This document shows, one piece after another, positions 17,678-25,361 of a DNA stretch of 64,000 nt. Both the position numbers and the translations under genes were made by a program. Position 1 is the first letter of the stretch. Every line of letters starts with the position of its first letter. The notes below the pieces were generated by a model. That model made no database searches and was not told where the DNA came from. It was given only the letters and a program-made list of their open reading frames with translations. This stretch comes from Stakelama flava (GTDB lineage: Bacteria > Pseudomonadota > Alphaproteobacteria > Sphingomonadales > Sphingomonadaceae). The stretch is from positions 105,544 through 169,543 of the forward strand of contig NZ_JAHWZX010000007.1 in NCBI RefSeq assembly GCF_019351405.1, given 5' to 3'.

Positions 17678-18430
17678 TCAGCGCCGAGGCGGAAGGTTTT
17701 CGATCACCCAGCTGTGATTTTCCTCGATATAGGATTCGACCGGCTCTCCCGACGGCCTGCGCGAAGGGTCGTAGCGGAAACGCGCTTCAATCAGGCGGCA
17801 GGTGATGGCGTCGATCGCGCGATTGCCGCTGGACCTTTCGATCCGGCAATCATCGACACGGCCATCGGAACGCACGCGATAGAGCACGCCGACTGTCAAT
17901 TCGCCCTGCCGCACTGAGGCGACGATATCGGGCGGCAGATCGCGGATGCTGAGCCGCCCGCCGATGCGGCGTGGCGGCGAATCGGCCCCGCCGCCGCCCG
18001 GCCCGTTGCCTGATCGGCCGCTTCCCGTCCCCTGCCCCTCACCGCCCGCGCCGGTTCCGGGGCCGGCGACATCGGCATTGCCGCTGGTCGAATCAGCGCC
18101 GGTCGCCGCCTGTATCGCAGCGGGGACGGGTGGCGGATCGGGTTTCAGGACGGGTGGCGCGGCCTGCACCTCGGTTGCGCGTGAGGTGATGTTGGGGGGA
18201 GCGGACGCGCCTTCCTCGCGCTTTGTTCGTTCGCGCGGCGGTTCGGTTTCGGGCGGCGGCGGCGGGTCGGGGAGCGCAACGCGAAAGGTTTCTAGCGCTT
18301 GCTCCACCCCGGCCCCCGGCAGCCGCACGATGAGGCCGGACAGCAGCGCGGCGCCGATCAGCGCCACCGCGCCGAACGCCCCCGCAGCCCCGGCAAGGCG
18401 CGTCCGGCGCGAGGCGGCGGCATAGCTCAT
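17678..18430 (-). CDS. tonB: TonB energy-transducing protein
   Basis: Periplasm-spanning protein that links the ExbBD motor to outer-membrane receptors. The 250-residue protein has an N-terminal membrane anchor (about residues 13-35, LAGAAGAFGAVALIGAALLS), a proline-rich stretch beginning DPPPPPETEPPRER, a Gly/Ser-rich linker, and a C-terminal TonB domain (about residues 165-250) with VGVLYRVRSDGRVDDCRIERSSG and YDPSRRP. No exbB or exbD is adjacent. It could serve the receptor at the left edge, but sphingomonads usually have many receptors and several TonB proteins. Confidence 0.88.
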   Translation of the reverse strand: MSYAAASRRTRLAGAAGAFGAVALIGAALLSGLIVRLPGAGVEQALETFRVALPDPPPPPETEPPRERTKREEGASAPPNITSRATEVQAAPPVLKPDPPPVPAAIQAATGADSTSGNADVAGPGTGAGGEGQGTGSGRSGNGPGGGGADSPPRRIGGRLSIRDLPPDIVASVRQGELTVGVLYRVRSDGRVDDCRIERSSGNRAIDAITCRLIEARFRYDPSRRPSGEPVESYIEENHSWVIENLPPRR

Positions 18431-18498
18431 CGGTGGGACCGGGCGGGCGGGTTCGTCATGCCCACATCAACCAGCGGGCGGGGCGCTTTGCTCCGGGC

Positions 18499-19284
18499 TT
18501 AGCCGCGCCCGCGCATCTGCTTGCGAAGCCGGCCGGGCAGCCAGCGTGCGGCGAAGTGCATCCGTTTCGCGGTCTTGCCGATGACGGTGTGGAGCGTATC
18601 GCCATGAACCGCGCGCCATGCCTGCTCCGCCCCGTCTTCGACCGGCGTGAATTCGAGGCCCGCGCGGCGCACCTTGTCGCGCACCGTCTCGTCCGATCCC
18701 TCGACCCCCTTGTCGAGCAGCGGCGTATCGATGAAGCCGGGCATGATGCTGCGCACCCGGATATTTTCGCGATGCCATTCGCCGTCCAGCGCCTCGGTAA
18801 GTCCGCGCACGCCGAATTTGGTCGCCGAATAGATCGCCGCGCCGCCGGTGCCGTATATTCCCGCGGCCGAGGATGTGTTGAGCAGGCACGATCCCGGCGT
18901 CTTCTTCAGGAACAGATAGCCGATGCGCGCGCCCAGCGCGACGCCGGTCAGATTGATCGCGATGATCCGTTCGATATCGTCAAGGCTGGTTTCGCCGAAG
19001 GCCCCGCCCAGTGCGACCCCGGCATTGTTGAACAACACGTCAAGCCGGTCGCCCGCGCGATCGGTGAAGGCGGTCAGTTCCTCCACCCAGCCATCGGGAT
19101 CGCGCACGTCCATGACATGGGTCGACGCGCACCCGGCGGGAAGCAGCGCGGCGGTTTCGGCAAGGCCCTTCGCATCGACATCGGCAAGGCCCACGATCCA
19201 GCCCTCCCGCGCGAAACGCTGCGCCACCGCGCGGCCGATTCCCGATGCGCCGCCGGTGATGAAGATCGCCTTTTCGCTCGCCAT
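18499..19284 (-). CDS. SDR family NAD(P)-dependent oxidoreductase
   Basis: Classical short-chain dehydrogenase of 261 residues. The cofactor loop is TGGASGIGRAVAQRFAREG (residues 10-28), an acidic residue after beta-2 (GLADVDAKG) favours NAD, NNAGVALGG is present, and the catalytic Ser and YxxxK are in NTSSAAGIYGTGGAAIYSATK. The C-terminus has an unusual basic tail (ARWLPGRLRKQMRGRG). The substrate is unknown. Divergent from the ABC transporter genes with a 54-bp gap. Confidence 0.87.
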   Translation of the reverse strand: MASEKAIFITGGASGIGRAVAQRFAREGWIVGLADVDAKGLAETAALLPAGCASTHVMDVRDPDGWVEELTAFTDRAGDRLDVLFNNAGVALGGAFGETSLDDIERIIAINLTGVALGARIGYLFLKKTPGSCLLNTSSAAGIYGTGGAAIYSATKFGVRGLTEALDGEWHRENIRVRSIMPGFIDTPLLDKGVEGSDETVRDKVRRAGLEFTPVEDGAEQAWRAVHGDTLHTVIGKTAKRMHFAARWLPGRLRKQMRGRG

Positions 19285-19338
19285 ACATCCTTTCCAATCG
19301 CTTTACCTTTGCCCCTCCTTCCCGCACAATTGCGGGCG

Positions 19339-20124
19339 ATGCCAGCGCAATCGCACCCGCGTGGCCCTTCGGTCGCCTTCGACGGCGTCGGCAAACGCTA
19401 TGCCGGCGACGTGCGCGCGGTCGACGGGGTGACGCTCACCATCGCCGGGGGCGAATTCGTCGCGCTGGTCGGGGCGTCGGGATCGGGCAAATCGACGCTG
19501 CTGAAAATGGTCAACCGGCTGCACAAACCGGGCGAGGGCCGCGTTTCGATCGATGGCGAACCGGTGGATTCGGTGCCGGTGCACCTGCTCCGCCGACGGA
19601 TCGGTTATGTCTTTCAGAATATCGGGCTGTTCCCGCATATGCCGGTGGGGGAGAATGTCGCGCTTCCGCTGCGGCTGAGGGGCGAGCGGTATGACGAGGC
19701 GCGGGTCGCCGAACTTCTCGATCTGGTCGAACTGCCGCGTGCGCTGGCGGCGCGAATGCCCGATGCATTGTCGGGCGGGCAGCGCCAGCGCGTCGGCGTG
19801 GCGCGCGCGCTGGCGGCCGAACCGAAATTGATACTGATGGACGAACCGTTCGGCGCGCTAGACCCGCTCACCCGCGACACGCTGGGCCGCGCGGTGCGCA
19901 AGCTGCACGACCGGCTGGGCCTCACCACGATCATGGTGACTCACGACATGGCCGAAGCGCTGCTGCTCGCCGACCGCATCCTGGTGATGGCGGCGGGCGA
20001 AATCGTCGCCGACGCCAGTCCGCACGACATGCTGACCGGCAAGGGCGGCGCGGTGGCGGACACGCTGGTGGCGGTGCCGCGCGAACAGGCGCACCTGCTT
20101 TCGCGGCTGGAGCGCGGCGAATGA
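19339..20124 (+). CDS. ABC transporter ATP-binding protein, osmoprotectant (OpuCA/ProV) type
   Basis: ATPase of a quaternary-amine importer. I start it at the ATG of MPAQSHPRGPSVAFDGVGKR, the first in-frame ATG that does not add unrelated sequence, giving 261 residues. Walker A is LVGASGSGKSTLLKMVNRL, the Q-loop YVFQNIGLFPHMPVGENVA, the signature LSGGQRQRVGVARALAAE, and Walker B LILMDEPFGALDPLTRD. The regulatory CBS domains of ProV are absent. It overlaps the permease/binding-protein gene by 4 bp (ATGA). Confidence 0.9.
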   Translation: MPAQSHPRGPSVAFDGVGKRYAGDVRAVDGVTLTIAGGEFVALVGASGSGKSTLLKMVNRLHKPGEGRVSIDGEPVDSVPVHLLRRRIGYVFQNIGLFPHMPVGENVALPLRLRGERYDEARVAELLDLVELPRALAARMPDALSGGQRQRVGVARALAAEPKLILMDEPFGALDPLTRDTLGRAVRKLHDRLGLTTIMVTHDMAEALLLADRILVMAAGEIVADASPHDMLTGKGGAVADTLVAVPREQAHLLSRLERGE

Positions 20125-21659
20125 ACCAGGCGTTCGCGCGCGTCCCGGATCTGCTCGCCCAGCACATCCTGTTATCGGCGGCGGCGCTGCTGCTGGGGCT
20201 GGCCATCGCGTTGCCGCTGACTATCTGGTCGGCGCGGCGTCCGGCGGTGGCGCGGCTGACGCTGGGGTTCGCCAGCCTGATCCAGACGATCCCCGCGCTG
20301 GCGCTGCTCGCGCTGTTCTATCCACTGCTGCTGTTGCTGTCGGGGCTGATGGGCGGCGGGATACCGGCGCTGGGGTTTCTGCCCTCGCTGCTGGCGCTGG
20401 CGCTGTATGCGCTACTGCCGATCCTGCGCAACGGGGTGACCGGCCTGACCCATATCGACCCTGCGGTGATCGAGGCGGCCGACGGCGTGGGCATGACCGC
20501 GCGGCAAAGGCTGTGGATGGTCGAAGCGCCGCTGGTCGTGCCGGTGCTGATGGCGGGGATACGCACCGCCGCAGTGTGGACGATCGGCGCGGCGACGCTG
20601 GCGACGACGGTGGGGCAGCCGTGCCTGGGCGACCTGATCTTCGCGGGGTTGCAGACGCAGAACTGGACGCTCGTCATCGCAGGATGCGTCGCATCGGCGG
20701 CACTCGCGCTGATCGTCGATGCGCTGCTGGGGCTGGCCGAGCGGGGGCTTCGCCACCGGCGCAAGGGGCAGGTCCGCGCCGCGCTGGCACTGCTCGCGCT
20801 GGGCATTGCGGTCGCGCTGTGGCCGGTGCTGCCCACCAGCGGCGCCGACAAGCGCGTTGTGGTGGGCGCGAAGGGGTTCGGCGAACAATATATCCTCGCC
20901 CGGATGATCGGCCACCGGCTGGAAAAGGCGGGATACACCGTCGCCTATCGCGAGGGGCTGGGTTCGGCGGTGGTGTTCGGCGCGCTGGCGAGCGACGATA
21001 TCGACGTATATGTCGATTATTCGGGCACGATCTGGACCAATCAGATGGGACGCACCGAAACGCCGCCGCGCGAAACGATCGTAAAGGGCGTCGGCCAATG
21101 GGCGATGGCGCGCCACGGCGTCCGCCTGATCGGCGCGCTGGGGTTCGAAAACAGCTATGCCTTCGCGATGCGCGGCGCGGATGCGAAGCGGCGCGGCATC
21201 ACGACGCTGGCCGATCTGGCGCCGCAATCGCGGCAGATGAATTTGGCGAGCGATCTGGAATTTCTCGAACGCCCCGAATGGGCCGCGGTGAAACGCGCCT
21301 ATCCGCTCAATTTCAAAAGCGCGCAGGCCTATGCTCCCAGCTTTATGTATCACGCGATCGAAAGCGGGAAGGCCGATGTCATCAGCGCCTTTTCCTCCGA
21401 CGGGCGGATTTCAAAACTGGGGCTGACCGTGCTGGGCGATCCGAGGCACGCCATTCCCGGCTATGACGCAATCCTGATGGTATCGCCGCGCCGCGCCGAC
21501 GATACGCGCTTCGTGGCGGCGCTTCGCCCGCTGGTCGGGCATATTCCGGTCGATGCGATGCGTCGCGCCAATTACATGGTCGATCGCGACGATGCGCAAA
21601 AGAAAAGCGCCGATACCGCCGCGCGCTGGCTGGAAAAACAGACCGGCCTTTCGCCGTAG
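20121..21659 (+). CDS. ABC permease fused to glycine-betaine/choline-type substrate-binding domain
   Basis: A single 512-residue polypeptide combines a membrane permease (about residues 1-215, with the EAA-loop region EAADGVGMTARQRLWMVEAPLVVP) and an OpuAC-type periplasmic binding domain (about residues 235-512, starting VVVGAKGFGEQYILARMIGH, with VDYSGTIWTNQMGR and GYDAILMVSP). A helix at about 217-235 joins them. Such fusions are known in OpuC-like importers for betaine, choline or carnitine. With the upstream ATPase it makes a complete importer from two genes. The exact ligand cannot be read. Confidence 0.9.
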   Translation: MNQAFARVPDLLAQHILLSAAALLLGLAIALPLTIWSARRPAVARLTLGFASLIQTIPALALLALFYPLLLLLSGLMGGGIPALGFLPSLLALALYALLPILRNGVTGLTHIDPAVIEAADGVGMTARQRLWMVEAPLVVPVLMAGIRTAAVWTIGAATLATTVGQPCLGDLIFAGLQTQNWTLVIAGCVASAALALIVDALLGLAERGLRHRRKGQVRAALALLALGIAVALWPVLPTSGADKRVVVGAKGFGEQYILARMIGHRLEKAGYTVAYREGLGSAVVFGALASDDIDVYVDYSGTIWTNQMGRTETPPRETIVKGVGQWAMARHGVRLIGALGFENSYAFAMRGADAKRRGITTLADLAPQSRQMNLASDLEFLERPEWAAVKRAYPLNFKSAQAYAPSFMYHAIESGKADVISAFSSDGRISKLGLTVLGDPRHAIPGYDAILMVSPRRADDTRFVAALRPLVGHIPVDAMRRANYMVDRDDAQKKSADTAARWLEKQTGLSP

Positions 21660-21742
21660 GCCCCGCGATGCGTCGCGGCACGTCAAGTCCGGTTACTTCC
21701 CGATAGGATACGGATGCGCCAAGCGGCGTTTATTCAGAGACC

Positions 21743-22909
21743 ATGACGATAGCATTCCTATTCCGGGCGGCGCTGCCGCCGCTCGCCCTCATCGCCGCGC
21801 CCGCCATGGCGCAGCAGGTGCCCTCCCCCGCTCCCGCCGTCGACGAAGCCGTGCAGCCAAGCTGGACCGACAGCGATATCGCCGCACTGGCGCAGGCAGT
21901 GAAGATGGCGAAGCTGGAAGGGCTGGACCCGGCGGATTACGACGCCGACGCGTTGGAGCGCACCGCCAATGCGGCAGGTCCGGGGCGCGACGCTCTCGCC
22001 ACGCGCATCGCGATGAAGCTGGCGCATGATTATTATGAAGGCGCAGGCACGCCCGATTCGAAACGCTGGCATTTCGATCGCGGCAATCCCGATTATCGCG
22101 ACTGGCTGAACAAGGCGCTGGCCGATCATCGCATCGGCGAAGCGCTGGACGATCTGCTGCCGCGCCATCCCGATTACGCGAAGCTGCGTTCGGCGCTTTC
22201 CAAATGCACAGCGGCCGCCCGCTGCCGCACGCTGAAGATCAACATGAACCGGTGGCGGCGGCTGCCGCGCGATCTGGGCACCCGCTATGTCTGGGTGAAC
22301 CTGCCCTCATATCGGGTCGACCTGATCGAAAATCGCGCGGTCGAGGAATCGCATCGCGCGATCATTGGAAAGACGGCGACCGAATCGCCCGCCTTCGCCT
22401 CCACCATTACCGGGGTGACGGTGAACCCATGGTGGAATGTGCCGAGCAGCATCGCGAAGGACGGGCTTGCAGCGCGGGTGCGTGCCAATCCGAAGGGCGA
22501 AGCGGCCAAGGGATATGTCGGCGTCGAAACCGCGGACGGCGGATTTCGCGTGCGGCAAAAGCCGGGCCCGCAAAATTCGCTGGGCCGGATAAAGATCGAA
22601 ATGCCGAACGACTATGCGATCTATCTGCACGATACACCCGCGCGCAGCCTGTTCGACAAGGATAAGCGTGCATTTTCACACGGATGCATTCGCGTGCAGG
22701 ACCCGCAAAAGTTGGCCGAGGCGCTGCTCCCCGCGATCGATCGGCCGAGCGTGGCCGAGGCGTTGAAAAGCGGCGAAACGCGCACCATCGATGCGCATCC
22801 GCCGGTACGCGTCTATATCGTCTATCTGACTGCCCAGCCCGATCCGGACGCACCCGACGGGGTTCGCGTGCTTGACGACGTCTATGGCTGGGACAAGGCC
22901 GAGGCATAG
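21743..22909 (+). CDS. L,D-transpeptidase (YkuD domain, YcbB-like)
   Basis: Periplasmic enzyme that makes 3-3 cross-links in peptidoglycan or attaches proteins to it. The 388-residue protein has a signal peptide (MTIAFLFRAALPPLALIAAP, cut after AMAQ), a helical N-terminal part, and a YkuD domain from about residue 195 (YVWVNLPSYRVDLIENRAV). It carries the WWNVPSSIAKDGL insertion typical of YcbB/LdtD proteins and the catalytic SHGCIRVQDPQKLAEALL (cysteine about residue 314). It is shorter than E. coli YcbB; no clear peptidoglycan-binding repeat is seen. Confidence 0.88.
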   Translation: MTIAFLFRAALPPLALIAAPAMAQQVPSPAPAVDEAVQPSWTDSDIAALAQAVKMAKLEGLDPADYDADALERTANAAGPGRDALATRIAMKLAHDYYEGAGTPDSKRWHFDRGNPDYRDWLNKALADHRIGEALDDLLPRHPDYAKLRSALSKCTAAARCRTLKINMNRWRRLPRDLGTRYVWVNLPSYRVDLIENRAVEESHRAIIGKTATESPAFASTITGVTVNPWWNVPSSIAKDGLAARVRANPKGEAAKGYVGVETADGGFRVRQKPGPQNSLGRIKIEMPNDYAIYLHDTPARSLFDKDKRAFSHGCIRVQDPQKLAEALLPAIDRPSVAEALKSGETRTIDAHPPVRVYIVYLTAQPDPDAPDGVRVLDDVYGWDKAEA

Positions 22910-22951
22910 GACATATGTCAGGGGGTACGGTCAGAGTGGCTCCCTAACCAG

Positions 22952-23050
22952 ATCGTCATCGCGAGGAGCGCAGCGACGCGGCGATCAAGCAACCATCGAT
23001 TTATGTCGCGTCCATCTGGATTGTCGCACCCCTCTGGGGCTCGCCATGAC
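22952..23050. repeat. Composite palindromic repeat (REP pair), copy 2, inverted relative to copy 1
   Basis: The same two units as at 17501-17599 in opposite orientation: 22952-22994 (ATCGTCATCGCGAGGAGCGC onwards) and 23016-23050, separated by 21 bp. The first unit differs from copy 1 at about 3 of 43 positions; the second is more diverged. It lies between the L,D-transpeptidase gene and tRNA-Phe. The remainder of that 252-bp gap shows no gene. Confidence 0.85.
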
Positions 23051-23161
23051 AATGTTGCGTCGGGCTCAGGTCGATGCACCCTGATAGTACCGGGCGTCGG
23101 GCCGGGAGCCGCGCGGCCGTTTCCTGCCGCCCTCGGTCACGCTTCAGCGATGTGGGGAAAA

Positions 23162-23237
23162 TGGTGCCCAAGGGCGGAATCGAACCACCGACACTGCGAT
23201 TTTCAGTCGCATGCTCTACCAACTGAGCTACTTGGGC
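23162..23237 (-). tRNA. tRNA-Phe (GAA)
   Basis: A full 76-nt cloverleaf on the minus strand with encoded CCA. The acceptor GCCCAAG pairs with CTTGGGC, the D arm is GCTC-AGTTGGTA-GAGC, the anticodon loop is CTGAAAA with anticodon GAA, and the T arm is GGTGG-TTCGATT-CCGCC. It follows yacG on the same strand, a pairing common in this group. Confidence 0.97.
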
Positions 23238-23267
23238 ACTCCAGCGATCCGCCGGAAGGGCAGGCTC

Positions 23268-23474
23268 TTAATCAGGGTCGCGCCCTGTGTCCAGCCCGGT
23301 TTCGTCAAAAGCGAATGCTTCGGGATCGACCGGGCGGCCGGCCACGCGATAGCTTTCGCCCAGCCAGTTCAAAAGGTCGCGATCCCGGCATCCGCGCGAA
23401 CAGAAGGGGGCGTAGCGCGAATCGACGGCAGCACCGCATAGCGGGCATTTTTCAGGGGAAGCGTGCCTGGACAT
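23268..23474 (-). CDS. yacG: DNA gyrase inhibitor YacG (zinc-ribbon protein)
   Basis: Small zinc protein that binds GyrB and limits gyrase activity in E. coli. The 68-residue product MSRHASPEKCPLCGAAV has the four-cysteine ribbon KCPLCG...FCSRGCRDRD and the downstream LLNWLGESYRV helix, all matching the family. The frame is open for 54 more codons upstream, but that part overlaps rng and has no family resemblance. The chosen ATG overlaps the end of rng by 23 bp. Confidence 0.9.
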   Translation of the reverse strand: MSRHASPEKCPLCGAAVDSRYAPFCSRGCRDRDLLNWLGESYRVAGRPVDPEAFAFDETGLDTGRDPD

Positions 23475-24432
23475 GGCCCGCAGATATGGCGAGCGCGGGG
23501 TCGGCGCGCAAGGCGACCGGCGCGCCAAGCCGTTCGGACAGGCGAACCGCCCAGTCTTCGCGCGAATCGATTGCGTAGATGACATTCGGATGGGCATGCA
23601 GTGTGCGCTCCCCCGCCCCGGTGCTGCGTTCCGCACGGCGAATCAGTGCGCGGGCATGTGCGAGGACGGCATCCTGGGCATAGAGTTCGGGCAGCGACAG
23701 CCGGGCGCGGCGGCGCACGATCTGGACAAAGCCGAAGCCGTTGACCGCAGTGCGTTCGAACGGTTGCGGCAGGACAGCGTCGATCGCCGCAGCGCATGCG
23801 TGGCGCGTGGCCTTGTCGGCAAGGGTTGGCAGGTCGATACCGATCGAGCCGCCGATATCGAGCCGCCGGACCGCCATCGCGGCCGCGCGCGCACCGGCCA
23901 GCGCGAGATCGGCGGGGGCGAGATCGCCATCAATATCGATCAGCGTCATGGCCGTGGTAAGCGCGATCCGGCCTTCGCCGCCGGGAAAGCGGAAAATCCC
24001 GCTTTCCGCCTCTTCCAGCAATTCGGACCAGCCCGCGCGTTCCAGCCTGTCGGTGTCGCGCCAGTCGCATTGGCGAACCGGGCCGTCGAGCGCCTGTTCG
24101 AGCGGCGGGGCCGCGCCCGGCGGAGCATCGGTCGGCCGAGCAAGCGCGCGTTTGGGTTTGCCCGGTTCAGGAATCGGCGGGCGCGTGATTTCGATATTGA
24201 AGCGAGCGCCTTCGGTAACGTCGCGCGGCAGCGGCGTTACCAACGCTTCGCCATCTTCCCATATCGCAATCCCCTGATTACGCGCAGGGATTCGCCGCGC
24301 GAGCCGCGCCGCCGCCACCGTCCCCGCCACCAGCGCAGCATCGGGAAGGATGCGTGCTTCGAGAACCGAGTCGCCATCGACCAGCGCGGCGCGGGTCTCC
24401 CCGATGCCGCGCTCGACCAGCCATTCAGCCAA
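23452..24432 (-). CDS. rng: Ribonuclease E/G family protein (short form)
   Basis: Endoribonuclease of the RNase E/G family, about 326 residues, a compact form typical of this lineage. I start at the TTG of LAEWLVERGIGETRAALVDG because homologues begin with this segment; the TTG overlaps the maf stop by 8 bp. The catalytic region shows TLIDIDGDLAPADLAL and LDIGGSIGIDLPTLADK, and FGFVQIVRRRARLSL resembles the RNase E end of the DNase-I-like domain. The zinc-link and degradosome scaffold regions of RNase E are absent. Probably acts in rRNA or mRNA processing. Confidence 0.85.
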   Translation of the reverse strand: MAEWLVERGIGETRAALVDGDSVLEARILPDAALVAGTVAAARLARRIPARNQGIAIWEDGEALVTPLPRDVTEGARFNIEITRPPIPEPGKPKRALARPTDAPPGAAPPLEQALDGPVRQCDWRDTDRLERAGWSELLEEAESGIFRFPGGEGRIALTTAMTLIDIDGDLAPADLALAGARAAAMAVRRLDIGGSIGIDLPTLADKATRHACAAAIDAVLPQPFERTAVNGFGFVQIVRRRARLSLPELYAQDAVLAHARALIRRAERSTGAGERTLHAHPNVIYAIDSREDWAVRLSERLGAPVALRADPALAISAGHVQARFP

Positions 24433-24994
24433 GGCGATATCCGCTCGATTCAAGCAGCGCGCGGGTTTCGAACACCGGCAGGCCGACCACGCCCGACGGG
24501 CTGCCCGACAGGAAGCGGACGAACACAGCGGCGCGCCCCTGCACGGCATAGCCGCCCGCCTTCCCCATCCCTTCGCCGCTGGCGACGTACCAGTCGATAT
24601 CGGCTGACGAGAGACGTTTGAACGCGACGACCGTTTCGGAGACGCGCAGGCGCTCCTTCCCCGCGCCATCGATCACGCACACGCCCGACAGGCAGCGGTG
24701 ACGGCGACCGGAGAGCAGGCCGAGCATCCGGCGCAGATCGGCCTCATCCTCCGGCTTGCCCAGAATCCGGCGGCCGAGCGCAATGGTGGTGTCACCGGCA
24801 AGCACGATTTCGTCCGCATCGCGCGGTACCGCACGCGCCTTTTCGCGCGCGACGCGTTCGACATAGGCGCGCGGGGTTTCCCCACGTGCGACGCTTTCAT
24901 CGATATCGGGCGCGGCCAATCGGTCGGGCACCGCGCCGATCGAGGCGAGCAGATCGCACCGACGCGGGCTGGTCGATGCCAGGACGAGCCGCAT
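24425..24994 (-). CDS. maf: Maf-like nucleotide pyrophosphatase
   Basis: Nucleoside-triphosphate pyrophosphatase of the Maf/YhdE family, which hydrolyses non-canonical or dTTP/UTP nucleotides as a housekeeping function. The 189-residue protein has the N-terminal signature LVLASTSPRRCDLLASIG, the conserved DETV-like DIDESVARGE, the EIVLAGDTTIALGRRILGKP loop and YVASGEGMGKAGGYAVQG with the conserved Gly-Lys-Ala-Gly. It sits 15 bp after infA and overlaps rng by 8 bp. Confidence 0.94.
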   Translation of the reverse strand: MRLVLASTSPRRCDLLASIGAVPDRLAAPDIDESVARGETPRAYVERVAREKARAVPRDADEIVLAGDTTIALGRRILGKPEDEADLRRMLGLLSGRRHRCLSGVCVIDGAGKERLRVSETVVAFKRLSSADIDWYVASGEGMGKAGGYAVQGRAAVFVRFLSGSPSGVVGLPVFETRALLESSGYRLG

Positions 24995-25009
24995 CGGCCC
25001 CCGATCCGC

Positions 25010-25228
25010 TTATTTGAAGCGGTAGGTGATGCGACCCTTGGTAAGGTCGTAGGGCGTCAGTTCGACGAGCACTTCGTCGCCGACGAGCACGCGGATGCGG
25101 TTCTTGCGCATCTTGCCCGCGGTATGGCCGAGAATTTCGTGATCATTCTCCAACCGGACGCGGAACATGGCGTTGGGCAGCAGCTCAACAACCTGCCCAC
25201 GCATTTCAAGTAGTTCTTCCTTGGCCAA
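25010..25228 (-). CDS. infA: Translation initiation factor IF-1
   Basis: Essential OB-fold factor that binds the ribosomal A site during initiation. The 72-residue protein starts at TTG ([19 protein letters not shown]) behind a GAGGG ribosome binding site 6 bp upstream. [20 protein letters not shown] and [13 protein letters not shown] are the conserved core and end. The longer frame running to 25390 adds only unrelated residues. First gene of infA-maf-rng-yacG-tRNA-Phe. Confidence 0.96.
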   Translation of the reverse strand: MAKEELLEMRGQVVELLPNAMFRVRLENDHEILGHTAGKMRKNRIRVLVGDEVLVELTPYDLTKGRITYRFK

Positions 25229-25313
25229 ACAACCCTCTTTAAAATCGGCATGGAAAATCGGACAAGCGCCCTTACTCCCAATGCCATGAAAAGAAAAGGC
25301 GCGGTTCCCCCTT

Positions 25314-25342
25314 AAAATAGGAAGATGCACGCCCGTTCTCAA
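25314..25342 (-). promoter_or_regulatory. Predicted sigma70 promoter of infA
   Basis: On the minus strand TTGAGA (25342-25337) and TATTTT (25319-25314) are separated by exactly 17 bp, about 85 bp upstream of the infA start. The spacing is ideal and both hexamers are close to consensus. It lies in the 133-bp gap after hppA, the only place where a promoter for this operon would be expected. Confidence 0.6.
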
Positions 25343-25361
25343 ATATGTCGGTTGGTGCGCG

